Notes: generated by a model not told the origin, from the letters alone. A DNA stretch of 64,000 nucleotides from Bacteroidota bacterium (GCA_018266765.1 JAFDZU010000001.1:1-64000), one strand, 5' to 3'; numbered from the stretch's first letter, positions 7,683 through 18,049 are shown. Translations and numbers: made by a program.

Positions 7683-10600
7683 TCAGCTAATTGCAAAAGC
7701 CGTTCTAAGGAATGCAATTTTTTCCTTTTCGTGTTCTTTAGCATGTCCTGCAGCGGGGCTAGCACTTTCTTCTCGCCCGGCATATTTTAATCGTTGATTT
7801 CCTAGGAGGAGTGGAGCTAGTCTTGGAGCTATAAAGTACCAACTTCCCATGTTTTTCGGTTCTTCTTGAGCCCAGACAATAGTTTGAGCTTTTGAATACT
7901 GTTCTAGTATTTCAGTTACCCGAGTTTCATGGAACGGGTAAAGTTGTTCAACACGAATTATAGCTACATCATTTGCTTCTATTTTAGTACGTTCGGCTAT
8001 CAAATCATAATAAACTTTACCAGAACAAAATATAACTCTTCTAATATCTTCATGATTAGTAATTGAAGTATCATCAATAATTTCTTCAAATTGTTTATCA
8101 GTAAAATCAGTAATTGTTGAAATAGGTTGACGTAATATACCTTTAGGAGACATGATTATCATTGGTTTTCGAAACGGTGCATAAACTTGGCGACGCAAAG
8201 CATGAAAATATTGTGCAGGTGTTGTAAAATTACAAACGAACATATTATCTTCTGCACAAAGTTGCAAGAATCTTTCTAAACGTGCACTTGAATGTTCTGG
8301 CCCCTGACCTTCATAACCATGTGGTAGAAGTAACGTTAAGTTAGATACTTGCTCCCATTTTTCCTCTGCGCTGGAAATAAATTGATCTATAATCACTTGA
8401 GCTCCATTTGTAAAATCGCCGAATTGAGCTTCCCACAACGTTAAACCATCAGTTAAAATTGAACTATAACCATATTCAAATCCTAATACTGCAAATTCTG
8501 ATAAAGGACTATTATAGATCCAAAGCTTTGCTTGATCTTCCGATAAATGATTCAATAATATAAGTTGTTGTTCTGTATTATAATCATGAAGAATTGCATG
8601 TCGATGGCTGAAAGTTCCACGACCACAGTCTTGACCAGACATTCTAATCGTTTTTTTATCCATCAGTATTGAACCAAATGCGAGTGCCTCGCCAACAGCC
8701 CAGTCAATTGTATGCGAATGCGATTCTAACATTTTACTTCGCTTAGAAAGTAAATCAACAATTTTAGGATTCGGTGTAAAGTTACTTGGAATTGAAGTAA
8801 TTTTTGAAAGTATAGAATGCAACATTTCTGCAGGAAGTGCTGTATTAACCTTTTCAAAAATATCTGTTCCTTCGTTTATATACCTATTAGTAGTAAAAAC
8901 AGTCTCAACTGTTCTATCAGTAAATGCTTCGTTAAGTTCTTCACGGAATTCAACACTTAATCGATCAAGTTCTTCTTCAGTCATCGCCTTTTCTTCAAAT
9001 AATTGTTGGCGATACAACTGACGCACAGGGGTTTGTTGTTTAATTTTTTTATATAAAAGTGGCTGAGTGTATCCTGGTTCATCAGCTTCGTTATGTCCCC
9101 ATTTGCGGTAACAAATTATATCAACAATTATATCTTCACTAAATTCTTTTCTATATTCAAATGCAAAAATTGCTGATGTTCGAACAGCTTCCGGGTCGTC
9201 TCCATTGACATGAAGTATCGGAACTTGAAGCATCTTAGCAATATCGGAAGCATATAAAGTGGATCGAGCATCATCAGGAGATGTTGTAAACCCAATTTGA
9301 TTATTAATAATAACGTGTATAGTACCACCCGTTGTATAGCCGTTTAGTTTTGATAAATTGAGTGTTTCAGGTACGACTCCTTGACCGGCAAAAGCAGCAT
9401 CTCCATGAATTAAAAGTGGTAAGGTTTGGTAACAATTCTCATCGTTAATTATATCATCAATTGCACGAGCCATTCCCTCAACTACAGGATTTACAGCTTC
9501 AAGATGGCTTGGATTTGGAGCTAGTATTACATTAATTTTATCGTTAAGCCGAGATATAAACTCACCTTTAGCACCAAGATGATACTTAACATCTCCCGAT
9601 CCTTGATATGAACCGGATTTAAAATTACCTTCAAACTCATCAAAAATTTGTTCATACGGTTTCTCTAAAATATTGGCAAGTACATTTAATCGTCCACGAT
9701 GAGCCATACCAATAATGACTGCATGAAGTTTGCTTTGAGCAGCTAATTCTAATGTTTTATCGAGGAAAGTAATTGTAGTCTCAGATCCTTCAAGTGAGAA
9801 TCGCTTAGCACCTATATATTTTGTTTGTAAATATTGTTCAAATGCTTCTGCTTCCAACAGTTTTAGATATGTGTGTTTCTTATCATCGCTCTTAAGTTTT
9901 GTAGAAAAATGAGAAGGTTCAATCCGTTTTTGAATCCAAGCTTTCTTTTCCGGGGCTTGGATATACATATATTCCATTGCAATTTTACCACAATACGTAT
10001 CGCGAAGAATATCAATAATGTCTCGTAATGGAGCACGATTAAGCCCACCAACACCACCTGTATCAAATTCACGGTCTAAATCCCAAATAGTAAAACTATA
10101 ATGTGCCGGGTCAAGTTCTGGATAATAATATGATTGAAGTCCAAGTGGATTGATATTGCTTAATAAATGTCCTCGAACCCTATAAGAATGAATCAATTGA
10201 GCAACACAAGCTTCTTTATCTAATTTTTCTAACTCATCTTGTGAGCCAAAAGGATTGAGTCGTTTATCGTTACTCCACCGCATTGGTTCATACGGTATAT
10301 GAAGCGTAGCGAATATTTGATCATAAAAGCGTTCTTCGCCGACAAGCAGTTTGTTCAGATAAGAAAGGAATTCGCCTGACTCTGCTCCTTGTATAATTCG
10401 ATGGTCGTATGTACTTGTGATTGTAATAATTTTGCTTATTGCAATGGTTGAAAGTACTTCCGGCATAACAGCTTGAAATTCTGCAGGATATTCAATTGCA
10501 CCGGTAGCTATAATCAACCCCTGCCCTTCCATTAATCTCGGAATTGAAGAAACTGTTCCTATCGTTCCGGGATTTGTTAATGAAACTGATGCCCCCATCA

Positions 10601-11354
10601 GTTCATCGATGGTGAGTTTATTAGTGCGAGCTTTAGAAATTAGATTGTCATATTCATTACAAAATTCTGAAAAACTTAATGATTGAGCGTTTTTAACACT
10701 TGGTACAACCAATAAGCGTGAGCCATCTTTTCGAGTTGTATCGACTGCGAGACCAATGTTGATTGCACTGCGTGTGATACGAGCTGGTTTTCCATTAGCA
10801 ATTGCAAAAGCATCATTCATCCGAGGATATTTTTTAAGTGCCTTAACAATTGCCCATGCTAATATATGTGTAAAACTTACTTTCGAACGACGTTGTGTCA
10901 ATAGATGAATATTAATTAAACGACGATTTTCTTCTAAGACTTTTACGGGTATTGAACGAACAGAAGTAGCGGTCGGAACATTTAAGCTACTAATCATATT
11001 CTCGGCAATTTTTGCAATTATACCGCTCATTGGTTCAAGCATATCATTTGCACCCAGTGTATAATTTGGTTTTTCTTCAACATTTGATTTCATTGCTGAT
11101 TTCGCTTCAAGTGTATGATTTTCAGGTTGAATCACTTGAGAAAGTATTTGAGATTGACCATTAGTACCATTATCAATATGTGTATTAATCTTTGTATTAC
11201 TAATGGTTGGTGTTGAATTTTTAGAATAATCAGTTTCCCCGTTTGCCGAAGAATAATTTTGAAAATACGTTTTCCATTCTTCAGCTACTGAATCCGGGTC
11301 ATGAAGAAAATCAGCATACATTTCATCAATGTAAGCGGAATTGAGTGTTAACAT
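7683..11354 (-). CDS. kgd: Multifunctional 2-oxoglutarate dehydrogenase E1 fused to an E2 succinyltransferase core (Kgd/OdhA type)
   Basis: 1223 residues. Residues 1-36 (SAYIDEMYADFLHDP) form the E1o N-terminal docking helix. A low-complexity spacer follows, then a 2-oxoacid dehydrogenase acyltransferase domain (about 105-340) with the active-site segment TYDHRIIQGAESGEFL. From about 360 on it is a full ThDP-dependent E1o (SYRVRGHLLSNINPLG; GDAAFAGQGVVPETLNL; NNQIGFTT). No lipoyl domain is present, as in mycobacterial Kgd and corynebacterial OdhA, whose length (about 1230) and order match. It oxidatively decarboxylates 2-oxoglutarate in the TCA cycle, needing lipoyl-E2 and E3 from elsewhere. 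A TAATTTTG box lies 37 bases upstream of the ATG. The fusion is uninterrupted in one frame. Confidence 0.95.
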   Translation of the reverse strand: MLTLNSAYIDEMYADFLHDPDSVAEEWKTYFQNYSSANGETDYSKNSTPTISNTKINTHIDNGTNGQSQILSQVIQPENHTLEAKSAMKSNVEEKPNYTLGANDMLEPMSGIIAKIAENMISSLNVPTATSVRSIPVKVLEENRRLINIHLLTQRRSKVSFTHILAWAIVKALKKYPRMNDAFAIANGKPARITRSAINIGLAVDTTRKDGSRLLVVPSVKNAQSLSFSEFCNEYDNLISKARTNKLTIDELMGASVSLTNPGTIGTVSSIPRLMEGQGLIIATGAIEYPAEFQAVMPEVLSTIAISKIITITSTYDHRIIQGAESGEFLSYLNKLLVGEERFYDQIFATLHIPYEPMRWSNDKRLNPFGSQDELEKLDKEACVAQLIHSYRVRGHLLSNINPLGLQSYYYPELDPAHYSFTIWDLDREFDTGGVGGLNRAPLRDIIDILRDTYCGKIAMEYMYIQAPEKKAWIQKRIEPSHFSTKLKSDDKKHTYLKLLEAEAFEQYLQTKYIGAKRFSLEGSETTITFLDKTLELAAQSKLHAVIIGMAHRGRLNVLANILEKPYEQIFDEFEGNFKSGSYQGSGDVKYHLGAKGEFISRLNDKINVILAPNPSHLEAVNPVVEGMARAIDDIINDENCYQTLPLLIHGDAAFAGQGVVPETLNLSKLNGYTTGGTIHVIINNQIGFTTSPDDARSTLYASDIAKMLQVPILHVNGDDPEAVRTSAIFAFEYRKEFSEDIIVDIICYRKWGHNEADEPGYTQPLLYKKIKQQTPVRQLYRQQLFEEKAMTEEELDRLSVEFREELNEAFTDRTVETVFTTNRYINEGTDIFEKVNTALPAEMLHSILSKITSIPSNFTPNPKIVDLLSKRSKMLESHSHTIDWAVGEALAFGSILMDKKTIRMSGQDCGRGTFSHRHAILHDYNTEQQLILLNHLSEDQAKLWIYNSPLSEFAVLGFEYGYSSILTDGLTLWEAQFGDFTNGAQVIIDQFISSAEEKWEQVSNLTLLLPHGYEGQGPEHSSARLERFLQLCAEDNMFVCNFTTPAQYFHALRRQVYAPFRKPMIIMSPKGILRQPISTITDFTDKQFEEIIDDTSITNHEDIRRVIFCSGKVYYDLIAERTKIEANDVAIIRVEQLYPFHETRVTEILEQYSKAQTIVWAQEEPKNMGSWYFIAPRLAPLLLGNQRLKYAGREESASPAAGHAKEHEKEKIAFLRTAFAIS

Positions 11355-11390
11355 AGAACTAATAAAGTGTTGTTTTACAAATGATCACTA

Positions 11391-11398
11391 CAAAATTA
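11391..11398 (-). promoter_or_regulatory. Candidate -7 box (TAATTTTG) upstream of kgd
   Basis: Read on the minus strand, TAATTTTG fits TAnnTTTG and ends about 37 bases before the kgd ATG, giving a plausible short leader. No convincing -33 partner is seen. Confidence 0.3.
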
Positions 11399-11449
11399 CG
11401 AGAAAATCAGCGGACAGCCCTCTATAAGAATATAGATTGCAATCAAAAA

Positions 11450-12862
11450 CTAAGAATTCACTTTCTTTAATGGTATTGTAACTACAAAAATCGTGCCTTC
11501 GTTCTGTACGCTTTTTACCGAAATAACTCCATTGTGTAGTTCGACAAATTCTTTCACTATCGAGAGTCCTAATCCAGTCCCAGGTATTTCAGAAGTATTA
11601 GTAGCTCGATAGAATTGGGTAAAAAGTTTGTCTTGTTCTAAATTTGGTATTCCTATACCATTATCTTGAATTGATAGTTGAAATTCTCCTGTTTTTTCAA
11701 TAAATTCAAGAGATATAAATATCTCACCACCCGAACGAGAATATTTAATAGCATTTGAAATTAAGTTTTTAACAACATGGTGTAAAAGTTTTGGATCTCC
11801 ATCAAGTGTTGGTATTTTCTCACCAAAATGAACATTTATCATAACATTTGCTGAATGTGCGATACGTTCTGAGTCAGTTATTGCACGCTGAACAACGTCC
11901 TCTAAATCTACACTCGTTACTGTAAAAATGTCTCGCATTGATTCAAGCGAACTATGGAGAAGAAAATCGTTCATTAAATCGGTCAATTCTGTAACCCGTT
12001 GTTTTATTTTATGAAACTCATCTAATTTTTGTTCGTTTGAAAGCCGGTCGTAGTATGTTTCTAATATATCTGTCGAGATAGAAATTCCTGTAAGCGGAGT
12101 ACGAAATTCATGAGAAATTGTATTGACAAACCTTGTTTTAAGTTGTCTCAAATCACGCTCTTTTACAAGTGCTTTATGAAGATTATCCACCATAGAGTTA
12201 AGTGCATTTGCCAACATACCTATTTCATCTTTTGTATGTATATGTACTCGTTGTGATAAATCTCCCTCTGCAATTTTCTCAGCGGTTTTCACCATTTTTC
12301 TCAAAGAAATGGTTATAAATGAACTTAGGAAGTAAATAAGTACAAATCCAATACAAAATATTGCAATTAATATTATCGTTATTGTTTGTTTGGCAGATGC
12401 TATTTCAGATTTAACTGTTTGAATTGTCATTCCGAGAGTAACAACACCATACTTTGCACCTTCATATTGAATTGGAGTAGAAATAAAATATAACAAACCA
12501 TCTTTTGAAACTCCTGTTCTATTTGTATCAGATAATGTTAAATAGTCAGATATATGTTCAGAAGTAACACCAATAGTAGATAAAATTTTACCATCATTAT
12601 CACGAACAAAAACAAATTCAATTGCAGGTGATTTTTGTACCAATATAAGTTCATCTTCAATCGCTTTCTTATCAGAAAAAAACAAAGCAGGGCTAACACT
12701 ATTTGCTACCATTTCTACAATAACTTCAGATTGAGTAGCTATCGCAATCATAGCTTCATGTTCAAGTTTTGCAGGTAGATAAGAATATAATCCTGCTGAA
12801 ATACAAGCAATAAAGAGAGTAAAAATTGCAATAAACTTAGTATGTAATGTATTGACTTTCAA
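11450..12862 (-). CDS. Membrane sensor histidine kinase (HAMP, HisKA, HATPase)
   Basis: 470 residues. A transmembrane helix (about 9-30) is followed by a periplasmic sensor region (30-158), a second helix (160-183), HAMP (to about 233) and HisKA with the phospho-acceptor in SHEFRTPLTG (His about 251). The HATPase has NLISNAIKYS, DNGIGIP and GTGLGLSIVKE. No response regulator is adjacent. The gene follows the YfiR-like gene by four bases and appears to start at TTG (12862-12860), because a stop codon lies four codons upstream and no ATG occurs near. It is the last gene of a TonB receptor, YfiR-like protein and kinase run, suggesting envelope signal transduction. Confidence 0.9.
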   Translation of the reverse strand: MKVNTLHTKFIAIFTLFIACISAGLYSYLPAKLEHEAMIAIATQSEVIVEMVANSVSPALFFSDKKAIEDELILVQKSPAIEFVFVRDNDGKILSTIGVTSEHISDYLTLSDTNRTGVSKDGLLYFISTPIQYEGAKYGVVTLGMTIQTVKSEIASAKQTITIILIAIFCIGFVLIYFLSSFITISLRKMVKTAEKIAEGDLSQRVHIHTKDEIGMLANALNSMVDNLHKALVKERDLRQLKTRFVNTISHEFRTPLTGISISTDILETYYDRLSNEQKLDEFHKIKQRVTELTDLMNDFLLHSSLESMRDIFTVTSVDLEDVVQRAITDSERIAHSANVMINVHFGEKIPTLDGDPKLLHHVVKNLISNAIKYSRSGGEIFISLEFIEKTGEFQLSIQDNGIGIPNLEQDKLFTQFYRATNTSEIPGTGLGLSIVKEFVELHNGVISVKSVQNEGTIFVVTIPLKKVNS

Positions 12863-12866
12863 AATC

Positions 12867-13460
12867 TTATTCTATGATTTTTATAAATTTAAGCTTAAGA
12901 AGTTGTGCAGAAAAATCAGCACCTTCCTCAATATAAGATTTTCGATTTAATATAATTTGAGGATTACCTGAATTTGTTCCTATCGCAATAGAAATATCAT
13001 AATTTTCAGAATATTCTGGTACTCCTGACATTGTCAATATATTACGAGGTGCGAGAAGTTTATGAATAGAAGTAATATCATACGCTCTCATTGGTGCGAT
13101 ATAAGCATACGTCAATGGATACATATTAATTGAGGTTGAAAGATTTTCATTTAAGATATCAATAAGTTGAATTTTAATTACATTCCCTGACACTTTTACT
13201 TCATTTTCTAGAAAATATTTCTCTATTTCCATTGCAACATTTAGAGAGGTTCTAAATTTGCTTTGATAAATAACACCTAAAATCAATGGATTAGAATTTA
13301 ACGGTTTAGAACGATTAAAAGAAAGTACTTTCTGAAATATTTGAAATTGTGTTGAAACCGGTAAAGAAGTTTCTTGAGCAAAAGAATTCTCTTCTCTAAT
13401 AGTCAATAAGACAATTATAATAATAAATACATAAATTTTATAATAACGAGAATTTATCAT
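12867..13460 (-). CDS. YfiR-like (DUF4154) periplasmic protein
   Basis: 197 residues with an N-terminal hydrophobic signal or anchor (about 8-28, then SFAQ). The body alternates strands and helices and ends with SAQLLKLKFIKII, which resembles the isskLLkla ending of the YfiR/DUF4154 family. The pattern of a predicted small-molecule-binding start (NPLILGVIYQSKF) also fits. YfiR proteins are periplasmic and modulate a membrane signalling partner (YfiN in Pseudomonas); DUF4154 genes often sit beside TonB receptors and sensor kinases. Here the TonB gene ends one base before this start and the kinase begins four bases after its stop. Family assignment is by eye and moderate. Confidence 0.6.
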   Translation of the reverse strand: MINSRYYKIYVFIIIIVLLTIREENSFAQETSLPVSTQFQIFQKVLSFNRSKPLNSNPLILGVIYQSKFRTSLNVAMEIEKYFLENEVKVSGNVIKIQLIDILNENLSTSINMYPLTYAYIAPMRAYDITSIHKLLAPRNILTMSGVPEYSENYDISIAIGTNSGNPQIILNRKSYIEEGADFSAQLLKLKFIKIIE

Positions 13461-13461
13461 G

Positions 13462-15447
13462 TTAGAATTGCCAAGTGGCGCGCAGTAGAAAAGTTCGATG
13501 ATTTTGAATAATGCTTTTTTGAATATGCTCTAATCCACCGGGATAACTGTATTCACTATCAAAAACATTACGTATTTGAGCACTGAGTTTTAGATGTTCA
13601 AATAGTAGAACTGAATTAACGGTTAGATTCCCAAGTAAAAAAGGTTGAGTTTCTGTATCAAAAACTGTCTTTCGAGAAGTTTCATAGAGCATATCTAATG
13701 CAACTGTAGCAATTTGAGGAATTTGATGAGCAAACCCAAATTTCAGTAGTATTGCGGGTGAATTACTTAATGTATTATTTGTAGATGTGTCAACAGCATG
13801 TTGATAATTTATACTTGAATAAATTCTCATACCATTTTTGAATCGTGTATTAAATTCTAATTCAAATCCGATTGCTCTATTACACTGATTATTTTGAAAT
13901 TGCCAATTTGAATCTACCAATATAGTTTGCTCAATTATATCTGAAATCGAACTTCGATATAACGAGCCAACACAATAAATTTCTTCCCCAAAATGTTGTT
14001 CGGCTACCATTTCCAAGGTAGTAACATATTCAGGTTTTAATTGATGATTAGCTATTGTTTTGGTTGGAGTATCTTCATAGTTCATTTCATAAATATTAGG
14101 AGAACGAAATGCTGAACCATATAAGAATTTTAGAGTTGTATTTGCTAAAGGATTGATTAAAATTGCTATTCTTGGAGATAAAGCACTAAATCCTACAGAA
14201 TATTTATCTAACCTTGCTCCAACATTCAAATTGATATCTTTAGTAATTTGATGCTCGTCTACAATATAGATTGAAAATACTTCAAATGGTAGATTGTACT
14301 TCATTTCTCGATTTTTTTCAGGTGTTAAGCTAAGATTAGCTGTAAATACTGAACGGAAATCACTACCAATACTTATTCTATTACTTGGGGAAATATCCCA
14401 TACTAAACTTAACTCTCCACCGAAAGTATTGCTCAATGATGTTTCGTATGCTATGTACGTTGGATAAGGATAAACACCAGTATATGAATACCTGTGGAAA
14501 TATAATCGGTAATTAAGAGTTTTATCAACAGTTAGGTTTTGATTGTATTTTAATTCTGAAATTGAATAGACATCTATAGTTTTTGTACGGCTATCTCCAA
14601 AAATTAAACCAAATGGAGCTGTTGGAATATGAACTCCACGATAACCGTGAGCGGCTTGAAACTTTAAGTTTTTGTATTCTATTTGAGAAGTTAGTCCATA
14701 AAATTCTTCAGCATCTGCATATTTAGGAGTTATTCCGTGTAACGTACTGTCAGTATCAAACTCTTTATAGTAGAATGACTGTCCAGTATTATTTGCATAA
14801 TTGGCTGACAAAGCTACTGATACACCTGATATCTCTTTTCCAAAAGATGCTGATATTCTCGATTGACCTAAACTCTCATATTCACCTGATATTTGAATAT
14901 TGTTATATAATTTACCCGTTTTAGTTACTATATTTACAACAGCAAACATAGCTCCTGTCCCGTAAGTTACAGACCCCGGACCTCTTATGATTTCAACTCT
15001 TTCTATTATAGATGAATTAATAGGAAATTCTAATCCTAATGGTGCAGCTCCATATATTGGCTCATTAACAGTTTGCCCGTTTATTAGTAATAATATTCTA
15101 TTATTATAGTCAGTTGGACGACTTATTCCACGGACTCCAACATACGTGTAATTTCGGTCATTACTGACATAGAAACCTCTTACATTTCGAAAAATATCTT
15201 CCAAACTCCTATATCCAAACCTAGCAATATCTTTATCAGTGACTATTGTGACAGAAGCAGGCGTTTCTCGAACAGTTTGCCAAGATTTTATGGCAGAATT
15301 GACAGGAATAGATAATAAAGAATCTAAAGAAAAATCACTTTCATTATTATCTCTACTTACTTGACCTATAAGCGGTTGCCCTATAAATATCAAGATGATA
15401 TTCATAATAACTACGCTTATGATGATTTGAATAATATATTTTCCCAT
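13462..15447 (-). CDS. TonB-dependent outer-membrane receptor
   Basis: 661 residues. The N-terminal signal segment is about 1-30. The plug domain starts with the TonB-box-like region and SVTIVTDKDIARFGYRSLED, and contains VRGISRPTDYNNRILLLING and IERVEIIRGPGSVTYGTGA. The rest is amphipathic beta-barrel ending in an aromatic residue (RATWQF), as outer-membrane barrels do. The size is close to vitamin B12, siderophore or colicin-type receptors rather than the larger SusC class, and no SusD partner is adjacent. The ligand is unknown. It overlaps functionally with the downstream YfiR-like protein and kinase in one operon. Confidence 0.92.
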   Translation of the reverse strand: MGKYIIQIIISVVIMNIILIFIGQPLIGQVSRDNNESDFSLDSLLSIPVNSAIKSWQTVRETPASVTIVTDKDIARFGYRSLEDIFRNVRGFYVSNDRNYTYVGVRGISRPTDYNNRILLLINGQTVNEPIYGAAPLGLEFPINSSIIERVEIIRGPGSVTYGTGAMFAVVNIVTKTGKLYNNIQISGEYESLGQSRISASFGKEISGVSVALSANYANNTGQSFYYKEFDTDSTLHGITPKYADAEEFYGLTSQIEYKNLKFQAAHGYRGVHIPTAPFGLIFGDSRTKTIDVYSISELKYNQNLTVDKTLNYRLYFHRYSYTGVYPYPTYIAYETSLSNTFGGELSLVWDISPSNRISIGSDFRSVFTANLSLTPEKNREMKYNLPFEVFSIYIVDEHQITKDINLNVGARLDKYSVGFSALSPRIAILINPLANTTLKFLYGSAFRSPNIYEMNYEDTPTKTIANHQLKPEYVTTLEMVAEQHFGEEIYCVGSLYRSSISDIIEQTILVDSNWQFQNNQCNRAIGFELEFNTRFKNGMRIYSSINYQHAVDTSTNNTLSNSPAILLKFGFAHQIPQIATVALDMLYETSRKTVFDTETQPFLLGNLTVNSVLLFEHLKLSAQIRNVFDSEYSYPGGLEHIQKSIIQNHRTFLLRATWQF

Positions 15448-15494
15448 AGTTTTTACAATTTATAATTACAATTGACAGGATTTGACAATTCAAA

Positions 15495-17969
15495 TCAAGA
15501 AGTATGAGTTTCATTCACCTCACCAACTATTAATTGTTTATATCGTTGATAAAAATACGAAGTTAACAGTAAAATAACACCCAAACCAAAGAAAGAAATA
15601 ACTCTGTATAACAAAGTTAGAAACGATAAATCAAACAAAAATACTTTTAAAATCACAATTCCTGATAATGATATAGAAGAAATTCGCAACGAACGATTTT
15701 TTTTCCAAAATCCCATAATCATCATCAAAATCGAATAGACTAACCATACTACCGATAACATCAATTGCTGCATATTTTCATTATCAGTAATTAAATACTC
15801 GTGAGTTGAGTCTCCACCGTATTGGATAATCAATAACGATAATTGTTTCTGATAATAAGAATATGTTTCAACTGTAATAAGTTCAAATATCAAAAATAAA
15901 ATCGCTAATCCAAAAATACCTATATAAAGAGTTTTGTAGTTTATTCTGTCAATAAATTTACTGTTTCGTCTAAGAATATTTAATTGAAATGTAAATAATA
16001 TCATCAAAAACACCAGAAGTCCCGCTCTAATATTAAACAGAAACGTATGGTCAAGTATTGGACTGAAATTCGAACAATTAATAGCAACCGCAACAAAAGA
16101 TATGAGTGAAACGACTAAACTTGAATCAAGTACTTCACGATTTTTTCGAAGCCAACCTCCTATAAATAAGAGAATTCCATAACTCCCCCAAACAAATCCG
16201 AATGACATTGTTAGTGTGTATTGTGAACGTAGCCAGAATTCTTCTGCCAAATTATAATTAATAAATGTCTGAAAATAATCATTGTTTTCTAAACTTAGCC
16301 AACTAAATAACGCTATTATCCAAGAATAAGTAAACAATTGTCTCAATAAATTATTAGTTTTTCTATCGTTCAACTGTCCGGCAATTTTCGATGAACCTGC
16401 AAGTGAAAGTATAAGAGTCCACATACCAAGTGCACGATAATTCAAAATCAATGTAAAGTTTTGAGTTCCATAATTAATATGGTGAATCGAATCAAACAAA
16501 ACGATTGTTGTCAATGCAAATATCATTATTGATGAAATACTCACAAAGCCCATTTTCCACTTTGTACCACACCAAAACAAAGTAATCGCTTCAATTGATA
16601 ACAGTGTCACAGCTGTATAATTTTTATATTGAACCATTGTCGCTATCACAAGTAAAACAATAGCAGTAATTATATATTGTTTTCTCAAAGTTTCATCAGC
16701 TTTTCCTTGTTTATTGAGAATATAATATGTACCGAAGTAGATTATCCCCAAAAGTAACGTTACCCATCCTCTATCGTCACTATGATAACTATTATCAAGA
16801 AGTGCAACTAAACCTAAATAAAATGCAAACATATTTAACGATGAACCCAACGTTACCAATCCCCTATTTCCAAGTCTGTCAATGGCAATACGATACACCT
16901 CAAAGCCAAAGAATATCATCCAGAAAAGACTAAGGTGAAAGATGGTAATAATAAATTCGTAATTGGGGTTATAGAATTCAAAATACCATGCAAAATAAAT
17001 ACAATAGGTAGCCGCACGAGCAATATATTCTAATACAATCCACTTTTCTTTGGCTATAACTAAAATAAGAATTCCAACATCTAACAGTGCTATGTATGTA
17101 AATAATCCGATTTCATTTGGATGTGCTGATGGTAGCAAAAATGGAGTTAAGAATCCACCTGCAAGTGCGAGTATTGCCGCCGCAAGTGAATTAAATTTAA
17201 GTGCTTGAAAGAATGCAACGACTGTTATCAACATCATTACAATAAAAGCAGGAATTTGAGGTAATAATTGATAAAAATTATAAGCGGCAAAAACAGAAAG
17301 ATATAACGAAGATACTCCAACTCCAACTAAACCTTGCGAAAATATGGACAATCCCTTTTTATAAAAATGTCCGGCAAGAGTTAGCATACCAATACCAAAA
17401 ACAGCACCCATACTAACGCGTGTCCATTCATATATCCAATTATTATCGAATGCAAACTTGAGGAAAAAGCCAACTGCAATAATCATTGCAATAGCTCCAA
17501 TACGGTTCAGGAACTTTCCGCCTATTAATGCTTCAAGTTCGCGGCTTGTCCGTTTTTTTGTCGGTTGTGAATAAATAATCGAATTTGGAAAAAGTTCTTC
17601 TGTTGTAGGTTTTTTTTCATGTAATTGAGTTTGGTTTTCAGCAATTGGAAGTTCTTCGTTTTTTTCATCTTGAGATTCCTCCACAAAATCTTTTGTTTGA
17701 TGTGGTTCAGGTTTAATTAAAGGTTGTGGTTCGGTTTTAACTGAAGATGTAAATTCTGAATCTACTTTTGATTGTTCAGTTGTAATAGTTGATTCTGTTT
17801 CACTTGAGTTTCCTTTTCTCAGTTTACTGAGTATTAATTGTAATTTTTCAATCTCTTTTTCAAGCTGAAAAATTCGGACAATTAATTGTGAAGTCGTTTT
17901 AGATGAAGTAATTAATGCGAACACTGAAAAAATTAAAGCAATTATGGCAATAAATGATTCCATGTCCAA
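15495..17969 (-). CDS. DUF2339 polytopic membrane protein
   Basis: 824 residues. An N-terminal hydrophobic stretch leads to a short coiled-coil (about 30-50) and a Glu/Pro/Thr-rich linker (55-135). The conserved DUF2339 entry LEALIGGKFLNRIGAIAMI follows. From there to the C-terminus roughly 20 or more hydrophobic segments follow. The family is widespread in Proteobacteria and Bacteroidota and has no established function. It lies 47 bases upstream of the TonB receptor on the same strand and may be the first gene of that operon. An ATG two codons further in (17963) is an equally possible start. Confidence 0.82.
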   Translation of the reverse strand: MDMESFIAIIALIFSVFALITSSKTTSQLIVRIFQLEKEIEKLQLILSKLRKGNSSETESTITTEQSKVDSEFTSSVKTEPQPLIKPEPHQTKDFVEESQDEKNEELPIAENQTQLHEKKPTTEELFPNSIIYSQPTKKRTSRELEALIGGKFLNRIGAIAMIIAVGFFLKFAFDNNWIYEWTRVSMGAVFGIGMLTLAGHFYKKGLSIFSQGLVGVGVSSLYLSVFAAYNFYQLLPQIPAFIVMMLITVVAFFQALKFNSLAAAILALAGGFLTPFLLPSAHPNEIGLFTYIALLDVGILILVIAKEKWIVLEYIARAATYCIYFAWYFEFYNPNYEFIITIFHLSLFWMIFFGFEVYRIAIDRLGNRGLVTLGSSLNMFAFYLGLVALLDNSYHSDDRGWVTLLLGIIYFGTYYILNKQGKADETLRKQYIITAIVLLVIATMVQYKNYTAVTLLSIEAITLFWCGTKWKMGFVSISSIMIFALTTIVLFDSIHHINYGTQNFTLILNYRALGMWTLILSLAGSSKIAGQLNDRKTNNLLRQLFTYSWIIALFSWLSLENNDYFQTFINYNLAEEFWLRSQYTLTMSFGFVWGSYGILLFIGGWLRKNREVLDSSLVVSLISFVAVAINCSNFSPILDHTFLFNIRAGLLVFLMILFTFQLNILRRNSKFIDRINYKTLYIGIFGLAILFLIFELITVETYSYYQKQLSLLIIQYGGDSTHEYLITDNENMQQLMLSVVWLVYSILMMIMGFWKKNRSLRISSISLSGIVILKVFLFDLSFLTLLYRVISFFGLGVILLLTSYFYQRYKQLIVGEVNETHTS

Positions 17970-18049
17970 TTCCTCAGTTTGAATGTGAAAGGTTTAATTA
18001 ATTTTATGCAATTTGTAAATTTTTTGAGTTATGGTCAAACGGAAACTTG

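Noticed and set aside
7683-11354. The E2-E1 joining as an assembly or frameshift artefact of two genes
   Set aside because: The frame is uninterrupted through the junction and the domain order and length match the known Kgd/OdhA architecture.
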